A stretch of 64,000 nucleotides of DNA from Microbacterium sp. EST19A (GCF_019969685.1 NZ_JAHXYZ010000001.1:992001-1056000); one strand, 5' to 3'. Shown: positions 26,344-36,374, counted from the stretch's first letter. Notes: generated by a model not told the origin, from the sequence alone. Numbers and translations: made by a program.

Positions 26344-27290
26344 CGTGCGTGCACCCTCACTCTGGGGTCGATCAGCGGATAGAGCAGATCGACGGCGAAA
26401 TTGATCACGACGTAGACGACGCCGATGAGGAGGACGGTCGCCTGGATGATCGGATAGTCGGAGGAGCGGATGCCGGTCAGCAGCAGCGAGCCCATGCCGG
26501 GGAGCGAGAACACGGCCTCGATGACGACGGTGCCGCCGACGAGGGCAGCGAGCTCGATGCCGATGACCGTGGTGACGGGGATGAGGGCGTTGCGCAGTGC
26601 GTGCCGCGTGACGAGGCGACTCGGGGATGCGCCCTTGGCCCTGGCGGTGCGGACGAAGTCCTGTCCGAGCGTGTCGAGAAGCGTTCCTCGGGTGTACCGG
26701 GCGATGATCGCCGCCAGCACGATGCCGATCAGGAACGACGGCAGCAGCAGCACGCCGAAGGCCCGCAGCGGATCGCCTGCCGCGCCGGCGTAGCCGACCA
26801 GCGGAAGTCGCAGGGTCAGCGAGTTGACGAGGATCAGCACGGTGCCGAGCACGAACGGCGGCGTGGCGAGAAGCACGAACGAGAGTCCGCGCACGGCCGT
26901 GTCGGGGAGGCGACGCCACCGCGTCGCAGCGAGCACGCCGGCGGGGATGCCGAGGGCGGTGCCGATCACGGTCGCCATGACCGCCAGGCTGAGGCTCAGG
27001 GGAAGACGGGTGGCGATGAGGGCGGACACCTCGCCGGGGACGGTGATCGCGCGACCGAAGTCGCCCTGGACGACGCCGAGCAGCCACACGAAGTACTGGG
27101 TGATCCACGGCTGGTCGAGTCCGAGCTGGACACGCAGCGCGTCGAGCTTCGCCGGGTCGGGGTTGGCCGGATCCGCGAACGCGGCCAGCGGGTCGCCGGG
27201 GATGATCCGGACCATCGAGAACACGAGGATCGACAGCATGAACAGGACGAAGAGGGACGAGAGGATCCGGGAGATGATGTAGCGGGTCAT
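26340..27290 (-). CDS. Peptide-type ABC transporter permease (DppB-like), second system
   Basis: Membrane subunit of 316 aa and first gene of the second importer operon. Hallmarks: MTRYIISRILSSLFVLFML first TM, VRIIPGDPLAAF, LDQPWITQYFVWL, the EAA loop TLGQDFVRTARAKGASPSRL (in parts) and C-terminal LIDPRVRVHAR. A strong SD (GAGGAG) precedes ATG. The 175-bp gap upstream holds a possible -10 TAGCGT about 45 nt before the start but no operator I can recognise. The flavoenzyme gene upstream reads in the same direction. Confidence 0.92.
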   Translation of the reverse strand: MTRYIISRILSSLFVLFMLSILVFSMVRIIPGDPLAAFADPANPDPAKLDALRVQLGLDQPWITQYFVWLLGVVQGDFGRAITVPGEVSALIATRLPLSLSLAVMATVIGTALGIPAGVLAATRWRRLPDTAVRGLSFVLLATPPFVLGTVLILVNSLTLRLPLVGYAGAAGDPLRAFGVLLLPSFLIGIVLAAIIARYTRGTLLDTLGQDFVRTARAKGASPSRLVTRHALRNALIPVTTVIGIELAALVGGTVVIEAVFSLPGMGSLLLTGIRSSDYPIIQATVLLIGVVYVVINFAVDLLYPLIDPRVRVHAR

Positions 27291-27465
27291 CGCGAAGTCA
27301 CTCCTCTTCGGGATGTCGTCAGTGACATGGCGGTCACGCTACGCAGGGGATGCCGCCGCCCATACGGTGCGGGACTCCAGGGCATCGATCGCATGGTGGG
27401 TGAATCCTCCATAGCTGGGATCGCTCGCGGGCTCGCGATCGTCACTTCACCACCCGCGGGGCGCA

Positions 27466-28593
27466 TCATCGGACCATCGAATCCGCGGCACCGAACTCGC
27501 GGAGGTCGTCGGTCGACTCGCCGTCCAGCGCCAGTTCGGCCAGCACCCGGCCCAGTGTGGGCGTGAACTTGAAGCCGTGTCCGGCGGCGAGGCCGACGAT
27601 GATGTCGGGATGCTGCGGCAGCGCGCTCAGCACGAACCGACGGTCCTTGGTGAGCGCGTACTGGCAGGTCACGGTGCGCAGCTCCGGCCCCTTCCCGGGG
27701 ATCAGGCCGTCCATGAACTCGGTCAGCTGCGCGGTGAGCTCGGGCGAGGGCACGAACGACCGCTGCTCCGGGGTCATCCGGTTCTCCGACACGTCACGCG
27801 CGGCCTTGATCGACGGCTCGCCGAAGGTGGGGAATCCGTAGTAGCACTCGTCGTCCTCCCAGATCCACACCGGGAAGCGCGAACGGTCGTAGTCGTCCGG
27901 CTCGGCCGGGTGGAAGTAGGTGACCTGCTCCTGCATGATGTCGAGCGGGATCGCGGCGTCGAGCGGCTCGAGCAGCGTGTTCGTCCACGCGTCGGCGGCG
28001 ACGATGACCTTGCCGGCGCGGATGTCGCCGTTCGCGGTGTGCACGATCACGCCGTCGGCATCCGGGGTGAGCGACAGGACGGCGGTGCGGTCGCGGATGT
28101 CGGCCCCGTGCACGCGAGCGCGCATCTGCAGGGTCGCCACGGTCCGAGACGCATGGGCGATGCCCGTGTCGGCGGTGTAGACGGTCTCGACGTTCTCGGG
28201 CACCCGGAACTGCGGCCAGCGCGCCTGCACCTCGGTCGGCGAGAGCAGCTCGTGCTCGACGCCGCATTCGGTCAGCGCGACCGTGAAATCGGATGCCGAG
28301 TAGGGTCCGTCGGTCGGGATGAGGATGACCCCGCCGGTGATCGTGAGCAGCCGCTCGCCCGACTCCTGCTCGAGGTCGGCCCAATCGCGGTAGGCCGACT
28401 GGGCCAGGCGCACGTAAGACGAGGCGCCGTACGAGGTGCGGACGATCCGCGAGGTGTCGTGAGAGGCGCCGCGCACGTGGCCGAGCTCGTACTGCTCGAA
28501 CGCCACCACCTTCGCGCCTCGGCGAGCGAGATGGTACGCGGCTGCACTGCCGATCGCTCCCATTCCGACGACTGCCACCTCGAACGACTCCAT
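27466..28593 (-). CDS. Monomeric sarcosine oxidase/N-methyltryptophan oxidase-like flavoprotein
   Basis: FAD-dependent amine oxidase of 375 aa. N-terminal dinucleotide fold VVGMGAIGSAAAYHLARRG, VAFEQYELGHVRGASH, SRIVRTSYG and the C-terminal TCQYALTKDRRFVLSALPQH, where the Cys aligns with the residue that carries covalent FAD in monomeric sarcosine oxidase, followed by GLAAGHGFKFTP. It should oxidise a secondary amine or N-methylated amino acid, releasing H2O2. It lies upstream of the second peptide-type importer, reading the same way, and may process an imported compound. Substrate (sarcosine, N-methyltryptophan, pipecolate, fructosyl amino acid) is undecided. Confidence 0.88.
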   Translation of the reverse strand: MESFEVAVVGMGAIGSAAAYHLARRGAKVVAFEQYELGHVRGASHDTSRIVRTSYGASSYVRLAQSAYRDWADLEQESGERLLTITGGVILIPTDGPYSASDFTVALTECGVEHELLSPTEVQARWPQFRVPENVETVYTADTGIAHASRTVATLQMRARVHGADIRDRTAVLSLTPDADGVIVHTANGDIRAGKVIVAADAWTNTLLEPLDAAIPLDIMQEQVTYFHPAEPDDYDRSRFPVWIWEDDECYYGFPTFGEPSIKAARDVSENRMTPEQRSFVPSPELTAQLTEFMDGLIPGKGPELRTVTCQYALTKDRRFVLSALPQHPDIIVGLAAGHGFKFTPTLGRVLAELALDGESTDDLREFGAADSMVR

Positions 28594-28803
28594 GATGCTC
28601 CGCTTCTCTCGCGGCGACCGGCGCGTACCACCGGCTCGCTGCTGTCAGTGTGCGGGAGCCGTGCGACGGCGACTATGGATCGATGTCCCATGTTGACGGC
28701 GTGCGAATGTGTGTTGAGCACGCGCTGCGGCCGCGGCGAACACGCAGACGTCGAATGCGTTTCGACGAGGTTTCGATCGGCTGGGACGGAGAAGCGAGCG
28801 CGT

Positions 28804-29805
28804 TCAGGAAGGCTTCGCCGCGAGCGGGTCGAGAAGCGCGAGCTCGTCGTCGGTGAGCGGCGCGCCGTCGAGGGCGCGGAGCGTGTCCTCCAGCTGGCCG
28901 ACGCTCGACGCGCCGATGAGCGCACTGGTCACGGCGGGGTCGCGGAGCACCCACTGGATCGCGAGCTGCGCGAGCGTCTGTCCGCGCGAGGAGGCGATGT
29001 CGTTCAGAGCGCGGGCCCGTTCGAGGTAGGCCTCCGAGATGTTCGATTCCGTCATCCAGCGACCGGTCGCCGCGCGCGAATCACTCGGGATCCCCTTCAG
29101 GTAGCGGTCCGTGAGCAGACCCTGATCCAGCGGAGAGAACGCGATCGCGCCGACCCCCAGCTCGGTCAGAGTGTCGAGCAGGCCCAGCTCCTCGATGCGG
29201 CGGTCGAACATGTTGTACCGCGGCTGGTGGATGGTCAGCGGCACGCCCTCGGCGCGCAGCGCGGCTGCGGCCGCTCGCGTCTCCTCCGGCGTGTAGTAGT
29301 TCGAGATGCCGACATAGAGCGCCTTGCCCTGGCGCACCGCGGTCGCGAGCGCGCCCATGGTCTCCTCGATCGGCGTCTCCGGGTCGGGACGGTGCGAGTA
29401 GTAGATGTCGACGTACTCGAGGCCCAGGCGCTGCAGCGACTGGTCCAGCGAGGCCACCATCGTCTTGCGCGAGCCCCACTCTCCGAACGGGCCGTCCCAC
29501 ATCTGGTAGCCCGCCTTCGTCGAGATGACGAGCTCATCGCGGTAGTGACGGAAGTCGAGCTGGTGGATGCGGCCGTAGTTCTGCTCCGCGCTCCCCGCAG
29601 GCGGGCCGTAGTTGTTCGCCAGATCGAAGTGGAAGACGCCCAGATCGAACGCACGGCGCAGGATCGCGCGCTGCGTCTCGAACGTGCGATCCTCTCCGAA
29701 GTTGTTCCACAGGCCCAGGGAGACGCGCGGCAGGATGAGGCCGCTCCGTCCGCTGCGCGCTGTCTGGATCGAGTCGTACCGGGTCGGCTCAGCCGTATAC
29801 GTCAT
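28804..29805 (-). CDS. Aldo/keto reductase (L-glyceraldehyde 3-phosphate reductase/YghZ type)
   Basis: NADPH-dependent carbonyl reductase of 333 aa. The catalytic tetrad is visible as D and Y in FHFDLANNYGPPAGSAE, K in ISTKAGYQMWDGPFGEWGS and H in YYSHRPDPETP. The PPAGSAEQNYG and GPFGEWGSRK segments are characteristic of the YghZ/Gpr subgroup that reduces methylglyoxal and L-glyceraldehyde 3-phosphate. It follows the MalY-like gene by 45 bp on the same strand. Nothing in 28594-28803 downstream stands out. Confidence 0.9.
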   Translation of the reverse strand: MTYTAEPTRYDSIQTARSGRSGLILPRVSLGLWNNFGEDRTFETQRAILRRAFDLGVFHFDLANNYGPPAGSAEQNYGRIHQLDFRHYRDELVISTKAGYQMWDGPFGEWGSRKTMVASLDQSLQRLGLEYVDIYYSHRPDPETPIEETMGALATAVRQGKALYVGISNYYTPEETRAAAAALRAEGVPLTIHQPRYNMFDRRIEELGLLDTLTELGVGAIAFSPLDQGLLTDRYLKGIPSDSRAATGRWMTESNISEAYLERARALNDIASSRGQTLAQLAIQWVLRDPAVTSALIGASSVGQLEDTLRALDGAPLTDDELALLDPLAAKPS

Positions 29806-29850
29806 GACGCTGCTTTCTCGCAGATGGGGGATGTCTCCACTATCCCAGCT

Positions 29851-31017
29851 TCAGCGCCGCGCCAGAGCCCCCGCCATCCGGTCGACGGCCTGCTCGATGA
29901 TCGGCCGCGATGTCGCGAACACGAAGCGCATGAAGCCGATGCCTGCCGTGCCGGTCGCCGATCCGTCGGTCAACGCGACACCGGCCTTCTCGCGGAAGAA
30001 CTCGGCCGGCTGTGCGCCGAGCTCGAGCGCCCGCGCATCGAGCCAGCCGATGTAGGTGCCCTCGGGTGCCCGGTAGTCGATCTCGGGGATCTTCGCGGCG
30101 AGCGCTTCACCGAGGAATCGGCGGTTGCCGTCGAGGTACTGCACGACCTCGGCGAGCCAGGCGCGATCGTCGCGGTAGGCCGCGGTGTTCGCGATGACGC
30201 CGAGGTTGCTCGCACCGTGCGAGGCCATCATCCCGATGGGCTCCCAGATCGCCCGATCGGCCTCGTTGGTGAGGATGATCTGCGCCGTCTTGAGGCCCGG
30301 CAGGTTCCAGGCCTTCGACGCGGATGTCGCGGTGACGGTGTGCGCCGCCGCGGCATCCGAGATCGAGGCGTACGGAACGTGCGCGGCCGGCGCGTAGACG
30401 AGCGGCGCATGGATCTCATCGGAGAACACCCGCCCGCCGTGACGCTCGACGACCTCGCTCACCGCGAGCAGCTCCTCCCGGTCGAACACCCGCCCGACCG
30501 GGTTGTACGGATTGCAGAGGATGAGCAGACTCGCGCCGGCGCGGAAGGCGGCGTCGATGCCGTCGAGGTCGAGGGCGTACCGCCCGTCGGTCACCGTCAT
30601 CGGCACCTGGATGACCTCGCGCCCCGCCATCGGCGGCACCGAGAGGAACGGCATGTAGGCCGGTGTCGGCACGATCACCGGCGCGCCGGGACGGGAGAAG
30701 TGCTTCATCGCCAGCTCGAGACCCTGGATCACGTCGGCGATCGGATGCACGTCGGATGCCGGCACCGCCCAGCCGTACATGTCGTTCAGCCACTCGGCGG
30801 TCGCCGCGGACATGTCATCCGACAGAGCCGTCGGAAGATAGCCGAAGACTCCCTGGTCGACGGCGGCGTGCAGTGCCCGGGAGATGCCGGGGGCGACGCC
30901 GAAGTCCATCTCGGCCACGAAGGCGCCGACCGCGTCGGGGAACGTCGACCATTTCAGGCCGCCGATGCGACGAAGGTGATCGACCTCGATGGCGTCGAAG
31001 GCGGAGGCGAGAGACAT
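29851..31017 (-). CDS. MalY/PatB family PLP-dependent enzyme (cystathionine beta-lyase type)
   Basis: Fold-type I PLP enzyme of 388 aa in the MalY/PatB subgroup. Features: KWSTFPDAVGAFVAEMDF near the N terminus (family KW...LPMWVADMDF), VIVPTPAYMPF, LILCNPYNPVGRVF, SDEIHAPLVY, and the PLP lysine in TSASKAWNLPGLK. Expected reaction is C-S beta-elimination from cystathionine or related thioethers, though aminotransferase side activity is known. ATG has an SD AGGAG. It lies 53 bp after the YeeZ-like gene and 45 bp before the aldo/keto reductase gene. Confidence 0.9.
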   Translation of the reverse strand: MSLASAFDAIEVDHLRRIGGLKWSTFPDAVGAFVAEMDFGVAPGISRALHAAVDQGVFGYLPTALSDDMSAATAEWLNDMYGWAVPASDVHPIADVIQGLELAMKHFSRPGAPVIVPTPAYMPFLSVPPMAGREVIQVPMTVTDGRYALDLDGIDAAFRAGASLLILCNPYNPVGRVFDREELLAVSEVVERHGGRVFSDEIHAPLVYAPAAHVPYASISDAAAAHTVTATSASKAWNLPGLKTAQIILTNEADRAIWEPIGMMASHGASNLGVIANTAAYRDDRAWLAEVVQYLDGNRRFLGEALAAKIPEIDYRAPEGTYIGWLDARALELGAQPAEFFREKAGVALTDGSATGTAGIGFMRFVFATSRPIIEQAVDRMAGALARR

Positions 31018-31070
31018 GCGTGCTCCTGTCGGTCGGCGGCGGGGATGCCTCCTCCATCTTCGCCCGGTTC

Positions 31071-31892
31071 TCAGCCGGCGGGCGCGCCCGCGATCATCTC
31101 GTCGTATCCCTCGCGGTACGTCGGATACTCGAGAGTGCCGAGCACGGACAGGAGCAGCGACCCGTCGTGCACGAGTCCGGTCGCCTCCGCCGAGGGATCA
31201 TCCGGCGGGGCATCCGCTCCGAGCCTCTGGGCGATGTGCGCGACGACGTCGCCGAGCGGCGCCGGCGCCTGGTCGATCGCGTGCACGAGCGCCGGTGGCT
31301 CCGGCATCCGCAGCAGCGCGTCGAGTGCGCGCACGAGATCGGTCTCGTGGATGCGGTTCGTGCGGCGGCGGTGGTTCACGACCTTGCCCTCGCGCACCTG
31401 CCGCAGCAGGAACTCCCGGCCCGGACCGTAGATCCCGGCCGGCCGCACGATGACCGCGGAGAACAGCTCGATCGCGGCCCGCTCGCCGTCGTACAGCCCG
31501 CGCGAGCGATCGGATGCCGGTGCGGGGTCATCCTGTTCGGTGATCGGATGATCGGATGCTGCGCTCTCGAAGACGCCGGTCGAGGAGACGAACACGGTGC
31601 GGGCGGGGACCGAGGGCAGGGCGTCGGCGAGGTGCGTCAGGGCTATGCGATAACTGTCGACCGTGCCGCCCGGCGGGAGCGTGACGACCATCGCGTCGAC
31701 CTCGGGCAGGCCCTCCGCGAGAGGGAGCGAGAGGTCTGCGCGGAGGCCGACGACGCCGTCCGGCAGGTCGCCGTCGCTGCGCCGCAGCGCGAACACCTCT
31801 CCCCCGTCGTCGACGAGCCGGAGAGCCAGACGCTGTCCGAGCTTGCCGAACCCGACGAGCAGCGTGCGAGGGGGCGGCGCCGTGACGGTCAT
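31071..31892 (-). CDS. YeeZ-like NAD(P)-binding epimerase/dehydratase family protein
   Basis: Rossmann-fold protein of 273 aa. The N-terminal loop is LLVGFGKLGQRLALRL. VFVSSTGVFESAASDHPITE matches the YeeZ-type SSTGVYG element. The usual SDR YxxxK appears as Y-DGE-R, so classical SDR chemistry is doubtful. C-terminal half has NRIHETDLVRAL, as in extended SDRs. A -10 TACGGT ends 6 nt before ATG 31892, implying a leaderless transcript starting here. Precise substrate unknown. Confidence 0.82.
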   Translation of the reverse strand: MTVTAPPPRTLLVGFGKLGQRLALRLVDDGGEVFALRRSDGDLPDGVVGLRADLSLPLAEGLPEVDAMVVTLPPGGTVDSYRIALTHLADALPSVPARTVFVSSTGVFESAASDHPITEQDDPAPASDRSRGLYDGERAAIELFSAVIVRPAGIYGPGREFLLRQVREGKVVNHRRRTNRIHETDLVRALDALLRMPEPPALVHAIDQAPAPLGDVVAHIAQRLGADAPPDDPSAEATGLVHDGSLLLSVLGTLEYPTYREGYDEMIAGAPAG

Positions 31893-31898
31893 CCTGCG

Positions 31899-31904
31899 AC
31901 CGTA
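31899..31904 (-). promoter_or_regulatory. -10 box of the YeeZ-like gene (leaderless)
   Basis: TACGGT on the minus strand ends 6 nt before ATG 31892. Confidence 0.5.
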
Positions 31905-31937
31905 CCTGCATTTCCGACCCGTTGCGGTCGGGGGCGT

Positions 31938-32549
31938 TCAGCCGCCGTCGAGGCAGAACACGTCGCGCGCTGCGCGCTCCGCGCGGTCCACGTCGCCGTC
32001 TCGGATGAGCTGGGCCAGCGCGGTGGCGGTGTTCTCCCGCTGCATCTGCCGCTCGGGCGAGAGGAGGTCCCGGCTCAGATCGCGGATGACGAGGTACCAG
32101 GCATCACCGAGGAGCAGGCGGAACAGCGGACTCCGCACCTGGTCGCACAGGTAGCGAAGCATGTCGGCTTGCGCCGACAACCAGTCTCCGTCGCCGGCGA
32201 TCTCGGCCGCCACCTCTCCCGCGAGCGCGGCCGCGCGGTCGCGTTCCGCCGCACCGAGTTTCGGGACCGCCAGCCGGACGATGCATCCCGCGCTCAACGC
32301 CGCGAAATCCCGGGTCGCCGCGATCGACTCTGCCGTGACGTCGGCCACGACGGTGTGTCTGCTGGGGTAGATCTCGATCATGCCGATCCCCCGGAGCCGC
32401 TGCATCGCCTCGCGGACGGGGGTGCGCGAGATGGCGAACTCCTCGGCGAGCGCCTGGTCCCGCAGTCGGGCCCCGGGAGGGTACGTCCCGTCGGCGATGC
32501 GGCGAGCGAGGCGCTGGAAGAGCTCGTCGACGAGGATCGGCGCACTCAT
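31938..32549 (-). CDS. GntR family transcriptional regulator
   Basis: FadR/VanR-type GntR regulator of 203 aa. The winged helix spans about residues 8-70 (LARRIADGTYPPGARLRDQALAEEFAISRTPVREAMQRL in parts) and is followed by an all-helical FCD ligand domain. I prefer ATG 32549 (MSAPILVDEL), which leaves the usual short leader before the HTH; an in-frame ATG at 32624 would add 25 residues and neither start has a clear SD. Likely target is its own region or the genes downstream on the same strand. No clear operator palindrome was found. Confidence 0.88.
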   Translation of the reverse strand: MSAPILVDELFQRLARRIADGTYPPGARLRDQALAEEFAISRTPVREAMQRLRGIGMIEIYPSRHTVVADVTAESIAATRDFAALSAGCIVRLAVPKLGAAERDRAAALAGEVAAEIAGDGDWLSAQADMLRYLCDQVRSPLFRLLLGDAWYLVIRDLSRDLLSPERQMQRENTATALAQLIRDGDVDRAERAARDVFCLDGG

Positions 32550-32680
32550 CGAGGAGCCGAACGACGAGGGGCGATCGGTCCGGGTCTCCGGCACAGGTGT
32601 GAAAAGCACGCGCCGCACCCCCATTCGCTGAACTCTCGCTCGGATCGCCGGAGCGGGGTTCCACGCTACGCGTCAGCCCT

Positions 32681-32959
32681 TCACGCCTCCGATCCGGAGT
32701 GTGAACGGTCTGCGGGTTCCTCGTCGGACAGGTACGTGGTGCCGACCAGGACGCATCCGAGAGCGGCGAGCCCGGCGAGGAGTTCGGCATCCATCACGAA
32801 CCCGCCCTGCGAGCTGTCGGAGGATCCGTACCAACTGATCACCGTGTCGCACGCCGGCCGGAGGGCGCTCAGCACGTCCGCCTTGCCCTCGACCACCGCC
32901 ACGAGCGCGCGGAGCGAGCGGAACGCGTCGGGGTCGTCGTCGGAGTCGGGGTCGTTCTG
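32681..32959 (-). pseudogene. Remnant resembling the C-terminal part of a DUF4279 protein
   Basis: The frame after the copA stop reads DAFRSLRALVAVVEGKADVL, then WYGSSDSSQGGFVMDAELL, AGLAALGCVLVGTTYL and a stop. Length pattern and the SSQGGF...LAALG stretch resemble the C-terminal half of DUF4279 domains; the N-terminal half would fall inside copA and is absent. No ATG or SD exists; the only plausible start is GTG 32902, giving 73 aa. I read it as a gene fragment left at the edge of the copper operon. It could instead be a short functional protein. The family assignment is from memory of the motif. Confidence 0.45.
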
Positions 32960-32973
32960 CGAGGGCAGAAGGC

Positions 32974-35232
32974 TCAGTCTCGCGCGACGCTCCGGAATCC
33001 GCGCAGCCGCAGGCTGTTTCCGACGACGAAGACGCTGGAGAGCGCCATCGCCGCGCCCGCGAGCATGGGGTTGAGCATGCCGAGGGCGGCGACGGGGATC
33101 GCCGCGACGTTGTAGGCGAACGCCCAGAACAGGTTGGTCTTGATCGTTCCGAGCGTCTTGCGCGACAACCGGATCGCGTCGACCGCGCTGCGCAGATCGC
33201 CGCGCACCAGGGTGATGTCGGATGCTTCGATCGCCACGTCCGCGCCCGTTCCCATGGCGAGACCTAGGTCGGCCTGAGCCAGGGCGGGAGCGTCGTTGAC
33301 GCCGTCGCCGACCATCGCGACGACCTTCCCCTCGCCCTGCAGGCGGCGGACGACGTCGACCTTGTCGGCCGGGAGCACCTCGGCGATGACCTCGTCGATG
33401 CCGACCTCGGCGGCGATCCGCCGTGCGACGGCCTCGTTGTCGCCGGTGAGCAGCACCGGGGTCAGACCGAGAGCCCTGAACTGCGCGATCGCCTCGGCAC
33501 TCGTGGGCTTGACCGTGTCGGCCACGATCAGGATGCCGCGCGCCTGACCATCCCAGCCGACGGCGACGACGGTTTTGCCCTGACTCTCGGCATCCGCCTT
33601 GGCATCCGCGATCTCCGGACTCAGGTGCTGCGACCACTCGGCCAGCAGCGACTCGCGCCCCACCAGCACGGCGTGCCCGTCGACGACGCCTTGTACGCCC
33701 TTGCCCTCGATGTTCGCGAAGTCCTCCGGCGCCGACAGCGCGCCGACCTCCTGCGTCGCACCCTTCGCGATCGCCTGGGCGATCGGGTGCTCCGAGGCGT
33801 CCTCCAGCGCTCCGGCGAGGCGCAGCAGCTCGGCCCGATCGGTGCCCGGCTCGAGGACCGCGTCGACCAGCGTCATCCGGCCGGAGGTGACCGTGCCGGT
33901 CTTGTCGAGCACGACCGTGTCGACGGTGCGGGTGGACTCCAGCACCTCCGGGCCCTTGATGAGGATGCCCATCTGCGCCCCGCGTCCGGTGCCGACGAGC
34001 AACGCGGTCGGGGTCGCGAGGCCGAGGGCGCACGGGCAGGCGATCACGAGCACGGCGACCGCGGCGGTGAAGGCGGCGGCCACCGGGAACCCGGCACCCA
34101 GCCAGGCACCGAGCGCCACGACCGCGATGACGATCACGATCGGCACGAAGACGCCCGAGATCCGGTCGGCGAGGCGCTGCACCTCGGCCTTGCCGGTCTG
34201 CGCGTCCTCGACGAGGCGAGCCATCTGCGCGAGCTGCGTGTCGGATCCGATCCGCGTGGCCCGCACGACGAGCCGACCGCCGACGTTCGTGGTCGCGCCG
34301 GTCACCGCATCTCCCGACGCGACCTCGACGGGAGCGGACTCCCCGGTCAGCATCGAGGCGTCGACCGCCGATGTGCCCGACACCACGACACCATCGGTCG
34401 CGATCTTCTCCCCCGGCCGCACGAGGAACTCGTCGCCGACGCGCAGCTCGTCGACGGGGATCTTCCCCTCGACGCCGTCGCGCACGACCGACACCTCTTT
34501 CGCGCCCAGCTCCAGGAGGGCCCGCAGCGCAGCGCCCGCCTGCTTCTTCGACCGCTTCTCGAAGTACCGTCCGGCGAGGATGAACATCGTCACGCCCGCG
34601 GCGACCTCGAGGTAGATGTTCGCGGCGCCGTCGGACGGCGCGAGCGAGAACTCGAACGGATGCGTCATGCCCGGGGTGCCGGCCGTGCCGAAGAACAGCG
34701 CGTACAGCGACCAGAGGAACGCGGCCGAGGTGCCCATCGAGATGAGCGTGTCCATCGTCGCCGCACCGTGCCGCAGGTTCATCCATGCGGCCCGGTGGAA
34801 CGGCCACGCTCCCCACACGATCACAGGGGCGGCGAGCGCCAGCGACGCCCACTGCCAGTACATGAACTGCAGGGCCGGGATCATCGCCATCGCGATGACC
34901 GGAATCGTCAGCACGATCGAGCCGATCAGCCGGTTGCGCAGCGAACGCAGCTCGGGGTCGACGTCGTCGGAATCTCCGCGTGCCGCAGCATCCTTCGGCG
35001 CCGGCATCGCGGCCGTGTATCCGGTCTTCTCGACCTCGGCGATGAGCGCGGCCGGGTCGTACCCCTCGGGCACGATGACCTTGGCCTTCTCGGTCGCGTA
35101 GTTCACGGTCGCCGAGACCCCGTCGAGCTTGTTGAGCTTCTTCTCGATCCGCATCGCGCAGGAGGCGCAGGTCATCCCGCCGATCTCCAGTTCGACGCCG
35201 GATCCGGCCGTCTGGGGCACGGAGGTGCTCAT
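32974..35232 (-). CDS. copA: Copper-translocating P1B-type ATPase
   Basis: Cu(I) exporter of 752 aa in the cell membrane. One N-terminal metal-binding domain with GMTCASC (C22, C25), eight predicted TMs, the intramembrane metal site CPC ([11 protein letters not shown]), TGES actuator loop, phosphorylation motif DKTGT, HP loop (SEHPIAQAI), and GDGVNDAP. This complement is class IB-1. ATG 35232 overlaps the secreted-protein stop by 4 bp. Cotranscribed with copZ from a promoter with two CsoR-type operators. The final residues [14 protein letters not shown] are normal for the family, so the gene is intact. Confidence 0.95.
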   Translation of the reverse strand: MSTSVPQTAGSGVELEIGGMTCASCAMRIEKKLNKLDGVSATVNYATEKAKVIVPEGYDPAALIAEVEKTGYTAAMPAPKDAAARGDSDDVDPELRSLRNRLIGSIVLTIPVIAMAMIPALQFMYWQWASLALAAPVIVWGAWPFHRAAWMNLRHGAATMDTLISMGTSAAFLWSLYALFFGTAGTPGMTHPFEFSLAPSDGAANIYLEVAAGVTMFILAGRYFEKRSKKQAGAALRALLELGAKEVSVVRDGVEGKIPVDELRVGDEFLVRPGEKIATDGVVVSGTSAVDASMLTGESAPVEVASGDAVTGATTNVGGRLVVRATRIGSDTQLAQMARLVEDAQTGKAEVQRLADRISGVFVPIVIVIAVVALGAWLGAGFPVAAAFTAAVAVLVIACPCALGLATPTALLVGTGRGAQMGILIKGPEVLESTRTVDTVVLDKTGTVTSGRMTLVDAVLEPGTDRAELLRLAGALEDASEHPIAQAIAKGATQEVGALSAPEDFANIEGKGVQGVVDGHAVLVGRESLLAEWSQHLSPEIADAKADAESQGKTVVAVGWDGQARGILIVADTVKPTSAEAIAQFRALGLTPVLLTGDNEAVARRIAAEVGIDEVIAEVLPADKVDVVRRLQGEGKVVAMVGDGVNDAPALAQADLGLAMGTGADVAIEASDITLVRGDLRSAVDAIRLSRKTLGTIKTNLFWAFAYNVAAIPVAALGMLNPMLAGAAMALSSVFVVGNSLRLRGFRSVARD

Positions 35233-36149
35233 GAGTGATCACCGTGCGCGGCGTCGACCACGAACTCGGCGGTGCGCACCACGCCGTCGACCTGGAAGTC
35301 CAGGTACAGCAGGTAGCGGCCGGCGGTCGGGGCTTCGGCGAAGAACACGATCTCAGGTCCCGCGGTGTCGCCGGCGGCGGGCTCGTCACCTTCAGCGTGC
35401 ACGTGCAGGAAGGCGAGATCGCCCTCGCGCAGGGCGACGAGGTGGCCGAAGGCTCCCAGATACGGCTCGAGTGTCGTGACCGGCTGACCGTCGCGAGAGA
35501 TCGTGATCGTCAGCTCGCTGGCGGATCCGGCGACGACGTCGCCCTCGAGGGAGACCGTGAAGCCGTCCACCTCGGAGGCCATGCTCGGCTCCGTCTCGAC
35601 CGGCGTGAAGGCACCTGCGACCTGCACGAGGCGCGAGAGGGTCAGGTTCGTCGCATCCTCGCCCGCTGTCGTGAAGTCGGCGAACACCCGGTAGGTTCCG
35701 GCATCCGCCCATTCCCACGGCACCGACCAGGTGCCGGTGGACGCGTCGAGCACGGGGTGCACATGCTGGAACCGGCTCCCGTCGGATCGCGCCACGATCA
35801 GATGCAGGTCCTTGTCGTGTGCGGTGGTGAACGAGGTCACGGGTTCGCCGTCGGCATCCTGGATCTGGAAGCTCAGCTCACCCGACTCCCCGGCGACCGC
35901 CGGAGCGGTGATCGGCGACAGCACGTACCCGTCGATGCTGATCGCCAGCCCCTTCAGCGCGCCGGCCAGTTCGGATGCCGAGGATGCCGACTCCGTCTCG
36001 TGTTCTCCGCCGTGCTCGTTCATGTCGCTTCCCTTCTGCGATTCCGCCACGATGTCATCCGGCGCCACGGCCGCGGCGATGCCGAAGGCCCCGCCGAACG
36101 CCACCGCCAATCCCGCCCCGAAGAGGGCCAGCCGCGCGCCGGTCTTCAT
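35229..36149 (-). CDS. Secreted or membrane-anchored His-rich protein of the copper operon
   Basis: Exported protein of 306 aa with no catalytic domain I recognise. Residues about 6-29 form a signal peptide or anchor ([23 protein letters not shown] in parts). Beyond it are HEHGGEHE-like His/Glu stretch [45 protein letters not shown] and a terminal AAHGDHS, all plausible copper ligands. Two beta-sandwich-like repeats appear (GYVLSPI...[12 protein letters not shown] and GFTVSL...ISRDGQPVT). The gene lies between copZ and copA with 4-bp overlaps on both sides, so coupled synthesis with the exporter points to an extracytoplasmic copper-binding partner. Function is inferred from context only. Confidence 0.85.
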   Translation of the reverse strand: MKTGARLALFGAGLAVAFGGAFGIAAAVAPDDIVAESQKGSDMNEHGGEHETESASSASELAGALKGLAISIDGYVLSPITAPAVAGESGELSFQIQDADGEPVTSFTTAHDKDLHLIVARSDGSRFQHVHPVLDASTGTWSVPWEWADAGTYRVFADFTTAGEDATNLTLSRLVQVAGAFTPVETEPSMASEVDGFTVSLEGDVVAGSASELTITISRDGQPVTTLEPYLGAFGHLVALREGDLAFLHVHAEGDEPAAGDTAGPEIVFFAEAPTAGRYLLYLDFQVDGVVRTAEFVVDAAHGDHS

Positions 36150-36358
36150 GACGCCCGCACCGCCGAGTAACCGGCCTCTTCGACAGCGGCGAGGACCTGT
36201 GCGTCGTCGATGTCGGCGGCGGCGGTCACGGAGAGCAGGCCGGTCTGCGCGCTCACCTGGATGTCTTCGACACCCGCGATCTGGCCGACCTCTTCACGGA
36301 CCGACATCTCGCAGTGTCCGCAGGTCATGCCCGTCACCTGGTACTCGTTCGTCGCCAT
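36146..36358 (-). CDS. copZ: Copper chaperone (heavy-metal-associated domain)
   Basis: Single HMA domain of 70 aa with the metal loop GMTCGHC (C13, C16) and the usual beta-alpha-beta-beta-alpha-beta pattern; expected to deliver Cu(I) to CopA or to a CsoR-type sensor. ATG 36358 is preceded by an SD (GAGGAT). First gene of the copper operon, directly below a promoter with two CsoR-type operators. Stop overlaps the next start by 4 bp. Confidence 0.92.
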   Translation of the reverse strand: MATNEYQVTGMTCGHCEMSVREEVGQIAGVEDIQVSAQTGLLSVTAAADIDDAQVLAAVEEAGYSAVRAS

Positions 36359-36374
36359 GTCATCCTCGTCTCGA

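Noticed and set aside
27577..31431. Very long open frame (1284 codons) on the plus strand
   Set aside because: It is antisense to the flavoenzyme, aldo/keto reductase, MalY and YeeZ-like genes, is rich in Arg/Gly/Asp/His with no domain, and results from the GC-rich third-position bias of the true minus-strand genes.
32974..35389. Possible fusion of copA antisense-frame sequence with the DUF4279-like tail into one 902-aa protein
   Set aside because: Only the last about 90 residues are protein-like; the rest is an out-of-frame reading of copA.
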